Below, piece after piece: positions 57,901-64,000 of a stretch of 64,000 nt of DNA. This stretch comes from Caenorhabditis elegans (taxonomy: Eukaryota; Nematoda; Chromadorea; Rhabditida; Rhabditidae). Position numbers and translations under genes: made by a program. The stretch lies in NCBI RefSeq assembly GCF_000002985.6, contig NC_003283.11:310001-374000 (forward strand), written 5' to 3'. The number at the start of each line of letters is the position of its first letter. Positions within the stretch are counted from its first letter, which is position 1. Below the pieces are notes generated by a model. The model was not told the origin of the DNA. It ran no database searches and saw nothing but the letters and a program-made list of their open reading frames with translations.

Positions 57901-59088
57901 CATGGACGACAAGCAGCTCGATATGCTCTACGGGCCAGGATCACCCTACAATAATTCAGAGGCACTGGATAAGTTCCGCGGGATTCCGTTAGAAAGTATG
58001 CCAGATAGGATCGAGCAAGACATTAGATTGTTGGCTAGAGAGGAGATGAAGTTCGAGTTGTCGAGAAAGGTAAGGCTGATTTGAAAGTCGGCTATTGGAC
58101 CCCTCATTGCTTGATCTCCGAAAATTAAGGGAAACTTGCCGTTTCGATTTTTTCGGAGGTCAAACAGCGCAGGGTTCGTGTTTACATTTTGTTTACACTC
58201 AAAATAAATAAAAAAAACTGCGTGGCGTGTACTGCAGAAAACCTAATATTTTCGGCCCGCCTTTTTCTCGCCCACTTACGGAGAAAAAGCAAAAATTTTG
58301 ACCCCAACCAATATCAGGCCGCCGACATCTCACGGGTTACCGCGCGCCGCTATGTTTAACTCGCAGCGGGCGGAGACAGATCGCCGCCAGATCGCAAAAT
58401 TGTTGCCTTTTCTCCGTGAGCGGACGAGAAAAGGGCGGGGTCTAAATATTAGGTTTTCTGTAGTACATGACACGCAGTTTTTTTTTATTTTGAGTGTACA
58501 TTCTTCAAAAATACCCTACTTTGTTAATTTCAGAAAGACATCGTCCTAAACCCCCTGGTCTTGAGTTCAGTAGTCAACGATCCCGTGACAGCTTCCCAAT
58601 CCCTAATCTTATCGCCTATCCTCATTGTCCCAATCATCTTCTCACCGTCAATCTACGGAAATGTCATCCTATCCCCATGGATTTTTGTGCCAGTCCTCGT
58701 CAGTCCCCGTATCCTTGGCGCTGTAATTCTATCCCCGGTAATCATGTCTCCAGCGATCCTTACCCCTCTCTGCATGGTCCCTATCATCTTGTCTCCCGGA
58801 GTAGGTCTCCCGTTTATTTTGTCTCCATTCATTCTATCGCCATTTATTCTATCGCCGGTTGTTATGGCGCCACTGGTACTTTCCCCATTTGCACTTTCTC
58901 CGTTTATAGGTATCCCAAATGCTCTGACTCCACTGATCCTCTCCCCCTTTGTACTATCACCGCTGGTTTTGTCCCCTCCATTTGTGTCAGCTTTTGTGCT
59001 GAATCCTTATGCCTTGTCCCCTGCTGTTTTATCAAATGGTGCAGTTTTCACTGCGGTGCTGTCGCCAAGTTGGTTAAGCACCCTTTAA
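54950..59088 (+). CDS. MLT-10-like secreted moulting protein, paralogue A
   Basis: Ten exons: 54950-55007, 55055-55308, 55361-55557, 56343-56506, 56556-56850, 56895-57045, 57174-57428, 57475-57813, 57869-58069 and 58534-59088 (2,469 nt, 822 aa). A signal peptide (MGFTFTRFLFVYFLVGVRS) leads to a Pro-rich segment, then a long basic/acidic helical body with [62 protein letters not shown] and [11 protein letters not shown]. The C-terminal exon of 185 codons is almost wholly xxLSP pentapeptides (VLSPLVLSP, FILSPFILSP). This architecture is that of MLT-10 and its mltn relatives, epidermal secreted proteins needed for moulting. Intron 3 is swollen by repeats and intron 9 by a MITE. The paralogue number is not known to me. 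Confidence 0.85.
55562..55640 (+). repeat. TTTGTAG repeats in intron 3 of paralogue A
   Basis: About ten copies of GTAGTTT/TTTGTAG, 7-bp period, starting directly after the donor. Confidence 0.9.
55695..55835 (+). repeat. TTAGGC-like interstitial telomeric tract in intron 3 of paralogue A
   Basis: GGCTTAGGCTAAGGCTTAGG and similar units for about 140 bp, decaying to ACTTAGACTTAGA at the right. The longest TTAGGC-type tract in the window. Confidence 0.9.
55985..56285. repeat. AGTCTTGCA-containing repeats in intron 3 of paralogue A
   Basis: TTAGTCTTGCA, ATAGTCTTGCA, CGTCTTGCAGTCTCTATTAG and CAGTCTTGCATGCAAGACT recur over 300 bp, some inverted. Noncoding. Confidence 0.6.
58196..58496. mobile_element. 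301-bp TA-flanked MITE in intron 9 of paralogue A
   Basis: Starts CACTCAAAATAAATAAAAAA and ends inversely TTTTTTTTTATTTTGAGTG, flanked by TA at 58194-58195 and 58497-58498. Arms continue with AACTGCGTGGCGTGTACTGCAG / its near-inverse and GGAGAAAAAG / CTTTTCTCC. TA duplication fits Tc1/mariner-mobilised MITEs. Confidence 0.9.
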
Positions 59089-60357
59089 ATAGTTCACACT
59101 TGTATGTTGTGTCCTCATAATATAGTGATAATTAAATAATTTATTAATAAGAATAATATGAAGAGGAGAGAATACAAGAAGAAATAGGCATTGCAACTAG
59201 AAAGACACATTTACAATCGCCTCCTACATAGGGAAGAGAACAGGCGGGACGGGTGTAGGTAACACTATATCGGCAGACAGACCGCATAGATCAAACTATA
59301 GATAAAAAACATTTGGTGTGCACAGGACCACACAACAATATAACAAACAGTTTCCCGTTTGTAGGTTTCGTTTGTGGGTTCCCCATCGTTACGAGACCAT
59401 TGAGTGACTTTCAATTTTAATCTGAAAAAAAGGTTGGCGGAAATTTCAAATTTTTTGAGAAAGAGTTTTAAATTTTTACCGAAATTATTTTGGCGGGAGA
59501 TTGAAGATTTTTGAGAAAAAAGTCTTGCGGGAAATTCAAGTTTTCGAGAAAAGTTGTAGTTGGGTATTCTAATTTTTTACGGAAAAGTTTGGCGGAAGAT
59601 TCTATTTTTTCTGCAAAAATCTTCAAATTTAATTTTTTCGGACGAACTTTGCCGAGAAATTCAATCTTTTAAAGAAACATTTTTGAGCTAAATTCATATT
59701 ATTCGAGAAGAATTTTGGCGGGAAATTAAAATTTTTTGGAAAAATGATTGATTGGAAATTCAACTTTTTGCGGATAATTATGGCCACGTGGTGTCAGGCT
59801 GTCCCATTACGGTTTGATCTACAAAAAATGAGGGAATTTTTTGCACAAAAAATGTGACGTCAGCATTTCCTTAACCATGCAAAATCAGCTGAGAACTCTG
59901 CCGCTTTTTTGTAGATCAACGTAGATCAAACGCAAATGGGGCACTTTGACACCACGTGTTTGGCGGTAAATTCGAATTTTTGCGGATAATTTTGGCGGTA
60001 AATTAAAATTTTTTAATGAAAAGTGTGTAAGGTTGTCACACAAAATTATTAAAAAAAACAATTTTGCACCTCAAATCAGAACACAAAACCAAAAAGTTCA
60101 TCCATCGTTCTATTATTTATCTATTTGTTTTATCTTTTCATCCTTATCACTTCCCCTTTTCACTTTTTTCATTTTTCGGCATACACAAAAAAAAGGATAA
60201 ATATCCAGATCACATTAGTATCCAACTGGTATTTCTACTCTTTTTCGGAAGAAAAAGGGTTGGGGGTAACGAGTATGTTACAAGCTGCGAATTAGGGTCG
60301 GCTATCTGGCTAATGACTGGGGGATAGCTATCATTCACAATTTTTTTGTCGGAGACT
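59089..60357. other. Spacer between the two MLT-10-like paralogues
   Basis: No coding signal. 59420-59780 and 59960-60010 consist of degenerate TTTTGGCGGGAAATTCAA-type units about 45 bp long. The MITE at 59785-59958 is inserted in them. 60150-60350 is the likely promoter side of paralogue B; no TATA box comparable to paralogue A is evident. Confidence 0.55.
59785..59958. mobile_element. 174-bp MITE between the paralogues
   Basis: Left CACGTGGTGTCAGGCTGTCC and right GGGGCACTTTGACACCACGTG region are inverse. Inner GGTTTGATCTACAAAAAA is matched by TTTTTTGTAGATCAACGTAGATCAAAC. Related to 11607-11741. Confidence 0.85.
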
Positions 60358-63300
60358 ATGATCCGATGGATTTATTTAGTTTTATCTATGAACTTTATTT
60401 TCGGTGTTGCTTATGGTTTAGGTAAGTGTTTTGAAAAATGATTTTGTTTGAAAAAATAAACAAATCTATAGAACTTTATAATGAGAACTCCATTTTGTGT
60501 TTAATATAAAAGTGTTAAATTTTTTGCTGCAAAATTTGAATAAGACCTGGCACTGTGTATGAAAGTTGCTTATATAATAAAAGTAATTGGAAATTGCTGA
60601 AAATTTTGTTTTTTCGAATAGGGGCAATTTTTTCAATAAAAGTATAACTATTTTCAGATTTATCAAACATTTTTTCACCATATATGTACATAATAAATTT
60701 TATTACAAAAATTTGGATTATATCCCCGATATGAGCAGTTTTGTAGATTTGCCAAAAAAAAAATTTCATAACTTTGGATTAAAGTTCATCGCGAATTAAC
60801 TTTGTTCACTGTTTTGCCTAGCTTATTTCTAAAAATAAATTTTAATTTTGCAGACACAAATTCCTCCTCGGATATCCAAAAAAGTGTGCTCCGTCTAAAG
60901 CACCAACTCACAGAAGGAACGATCCCTTCTAAGCTCCTTCCATTTCTCAACCTGACAGCAGTAGAAAAAGAGAAAGCCTCACACAATGGAAGTCTGCAGT
61001 TTATTGTAGACGATGATTATAAGAAGGGTATTAGTAAAGACCCTCCAGTTTTGAATATAAATGAGATGACACATGACGGGAACAAGACCATCGTGAAGAT
61101 CTCCGAAGAAGCCACCTACCAACTGATTCAAAAATGGGTGGATCAAGCGGCGTCAGGCTTTATGATGGCCTTGATGAGCACTAAGTAGGTCATTCTTTTC
61201 AAAATAGGTGCACCCGTGAATCTGAAATTATATTTTCCAGGTTAAAAGATAAACGCCTAGAACCCCGCCACATCGCCCAGCACAACAATTGCACGCAGGT
61301 GGCCAAGTCGATCACGGAGCACGCGCAGTGTGTGGTGACAATTCTCAAGCGTCTAGATGATCAGAGACGGAAGATTCGAAAATTTAAAAAGTTAAAGTTT
61401 CGAAGATCCCAGCTGAGAAGAGCCAGAGCAAAACGAGATCTTCCCGAAACATACCGAGAAGACAAGGAACGTGTGGTTCAGCAGAAGCAGCAATATGAGC
61501 TGAAGGGGAAGAAGGAGATGACGTCGCCGTTCTCCTTGATAGCAAAGACCCTGACGGATATTGTGAGGGAGAATAAGAATAAGGAGAAGGAGCCGAAGAA
61601 AAAGTGGCAAACTGTGATCAATGAGATTAAAGATGAGCTGAATAGGATCAAGCAGAAGAAAAAGGATCAGGAGGATTTTCGGAACGTGTTTTCAAAATAC
61701 TCAAGGACTATGAAGATGCTTGGTTTGAACCCGGAGACTGCGTTCAGAAGAGCGGTAAGATTTTGAGTGGAACCAGTACCAAGTACCCGATAAATTTTTG
61801 AAAAAAATTGTGACTTGGCCGACTGATCTATGTTTGATCTATGTTTGCGATGAACCACTCCCATAGAAAGTTGGGAAATGTCGGTAGAAAGTTGCCAAAG
61901 TTTAGCGGAAAGTGTCCAAAATTTGGCAGGAAATTTTCAAAGTATTGTAGAAAGATACCAAAGTTCTACAAACAGTAACCAAAGTTTTGCAAAAAGTTGT
62001 CAAAGTTAGGGAGAAAGTTATAGTCCTTCACTGACTTGGATTGATACTGTACCATAAGGTCTTTAAAATTCTAGTTTCTCAGAAATAAAATTTCTCACTA
62101 CAAACTACAAAAATGCAATTTTACAGGGCCTAGATTCAATTGGTGAAGAGATTTCAGCTGCAAACACCACTGGAAAATTAAGCGAGGAGGAGCAGGTATT
62201 GAAGAAGCCGTTGATGATGATTAGAGATGGTAATAACCTATCTCAAAATCTGATATTTAGTTTCACATTTTAGGTGTAAAGCTAGGAATGATGCTAACCG
62301 GTCAAAATGTTTCAAACTTCGACGACCGGAAAATCGCACTGATGTCCCCTCAGTTTATGAGTGTTCTACCGGATGAGCAGGCAAATGATACGGTAGACTC
62401 CATGCTTTTCAGAAAAAAAAAATTCCAAAAAAAGTGTCCAGGTAAACCTACTCTCCCCTTCCGTGTTTGCTCTTCATGAATCCGGCTCCGAGCTTGACCA
62501 AATGCTTTCACTATCCCGAGCGATGAGGTTTCTCTCTGAAAATGGGCATGATGACTGGATGAACTTTGTGCTAGAAGCTTCAGGGGTGACAGAAGCCGTG
62601 GAGAAAATGAGAGTGAGTTTACATAGGTGAAGTTTGACTGGAATTTGAAAATAATTGAAATCAAACTTTTAAAGTTCGACGAGAGAAAACAAGAGATGGA
62701 GGCGTTCCGTAAGCATTTTTCAAACGAAAATGGGCAGCCAATGTACTTCACACGTCAGAATGTATCAGAGATGTATGGAGATTATAAGACCTCAAAAATT
62801 GACTCAATGGAGAAGTTGCACAAGTCGATGTCGGCAGCTCAGGTCAGGAAGGCACTATGAGAAAAAAAAGGAAATTGTGTAGATTTACGGCACGAAGCAA
62901 ATGACTACGCCGACCAATCAGCGTAGTTGACCACGCTCACTGCAACCCTCTGATTGGCCGGCATACACGCGCGCGAATATGAAATTTTCAGATGCACGAG
63001 ATGAACTCAACTGGCTACGCAATCATGAGCTCCCAGCAAATCTCCGAGTTCTACGGTCCAGGCTCCCCGTACAACGATTCCCATGCCTATGAGAACTACA
63101 GAAATTTGAGAAGAAATGATATTCCAGATATTTTAGAGAATAATATTCATCAGATGGCGCGCGAGGAGCAAGCCTTCAAAGTTGCTAGACAGGTCGGCCG
63201 GGAATTGATGCGGACAACTCACTATAAAAATTTTCAAATTTCCAGAAAGATGTAGTGCTGAGCCCTCTCCTCTTCACCTGGATAACGTTGGCTCCTAAAA

Positions 63301-63800
63301 CAGCATCCCAGCCGATCGTCCTCTCCCCACTCGTCTTCTCCCCGCTGATCCTATCCCCATCGGCCCTGGGCCCCCTGATCCTCTCCCCGTGGATCTTCTC
63401 CCCACTGATTCTCTCACCACGTGTCCTTGCCCCGATCATCCTCTCCCCCACTATTTTCAGTCCCATCATCCTTTCCCCTCTAGCCCTGTCCCCACTAATC
63501 CTCTCCCCAGCCGTCGCCGATCCACTGATCCTCTCCCCTTTCGTCCTCACTCCCTTCATTCTGAGTCCTCTCGTCATGGTCCCGCTGATCTTAAATCCCT
63601 TTTGTCTATCTCCCCTTCTGGGCGTCCCAAACACTTTATCACCTATCATATTATCACCATTTGTGTTATCACCATTCGTGTTGTCACCTCCGTATGTCAA
63701 TGCATTCGTTCTGTCACCGTATTTTTTGTCGCCAATCGTTTTGTCGGATGGTTTACTGTTTACCGCAGTTTTGTCGCCGTCTTTCTTGAGCTCTTTGTGA
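60358..63800 (+). CDS. MLT-10-like secreted moulting protein, paralogue B
   Basis: Nine exons: 60358-60421, 60854-61184, 61241-61754, 62127-62229, 62274-62392, 62442-62612, 62675-62842, 62992-63192 and 63246-63800 (2,226 nt, 741 aa). A signal peptide ([20 protein letters not shown]) is followed by blocks collinear with paralogue [77 protein letters not shown] and [11 protein letters not shown]. The LSP-repeat exon is 185 codons, exactly the length in A, and the exon before it is 67 codons in both. Introns differ: B has fused exons equivalent to A's 2+3 and 4-6, and has extra splits elsewhere. The acceptor before 62675 (TTTTAAAG) is weaker than usual. Role as for paralogue A: epidermal secretion in the moult, inferred from family. 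Confidence 0.85.
61865..62020 (+). repeat. Degenerate AAAGTTGCCAAAG repeats in intron 3 of paralogue B
   Basis: About seven ~25-30-bp units such as AGAAAGTTGCCAAAGTTTAG and AAAAAGTTGTCAAAGTTAGG. Noncoding. Confidence 0.75.
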
Positions 63801-63836
63801 TATTTTAGTTGTACTCAGAACTTTAATAACGAGTTT

Positions 63837-63842
63837 AATAAA
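63837..63842 (+). terminator. Poly(A) signal of paralogue B
   Basis: AATAAA 37 nt past the TGA stop at 63800; short 3' UTR. Confidence 0.55.
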
Positions 63843-64000
63843 TGAACAAATCTGGTTATGCTGAGCCGGCGAAACGGCAAAATGGCAAAATTTTCCTAAC
63901 GCAAACTCCGATTTATGCTCTGAAAAATAGGTAATTTTGCCTATAAATGCTTGTTTTCATTGAGTTTTGAGCTTTTGTAGATATATCGAGTCAGGAAACA

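Noticed and set aside
63185..63700. 171-aa antisense ORF with repeating GERISGD
   Set aside because: Mirror of the LSP repeat coding exon; the sense frame has splice continuity and a paralogue, the antisense frame has neither.

Overview
The window reads as nematode nuclear DNA, most likely Caenorhabditis elegans, chromosome V. It is AT-rich, with many ~45-60 nt introns ending in TTTTCAG, spliced-leader-type acceptors just before start codons, degenerate TTAGGC telomere-like tracts, and many small inverted-repeat elements. Gene identities come from reading spliced translations. The symbols abt-4, dmd-8, wago-10 and atg-9 are from memory of the families and of gene order on clone T22H9. I ran no database search.

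Layout. (1) 1-1.5 kb: 5' end of a SAY-domain PHF10/BAF45-like chromatin-remodelling gene on the minus strand, running off the left edge. (2) 1.5-10 kb: no confident gene. It holds a tRNA-derived repeat, a ~180-bp satellite split by a 2,500-bp inverted-repeat transposon, and a hAT-type MITE with a clean 8-bp target duplication. (3) 10.4-13.6 kb: a nuclear hormone receptor, plus strand, six exons, 371 aa. (4) 13.9-20.7 kb: a full-length ABCA-type transporter, minus strand, sixteen exons, 1,802 aa (abt-4), convergent with the receptor gene. (5) 24.9-26.4 kb: a two-DM-domain transcription factor, minus strand (dmd-8). (6) 26.5-33.5 kb: about 7 kb with no supported gene, carrying several 8-bp satellites. 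(7) 33.5-37.5 kb: an Argonaute of the WAGO clade (wago-10) whose PIWI domain lacks catalytic residues. (8) 39.4-48.8 kb: the autophagy scramblase atg-9, with introns full of foldback elements. (9) 49.8-53.6 kb: an RRP36-like rRNA-processing factor. (10) 55.0-63.8 kb: two tandem paralogues of the MLT-10 family, secreted proteins ending in LSP pentapeptide repeats.

For the six genes with both ends in the window I joined exons with matching phase. Every model gave an open reading frame whose summed exon length is a multiple of three. The genes are functionally unrelated and spaced too widely for a classical nematode operon. The only clear functional pairing is the tandem mlt-10-like duplicate. 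The structural interest is mostly in the repeats: several mobile-element insertions have exact boundaries, and one has its empty site preserved in the host array.
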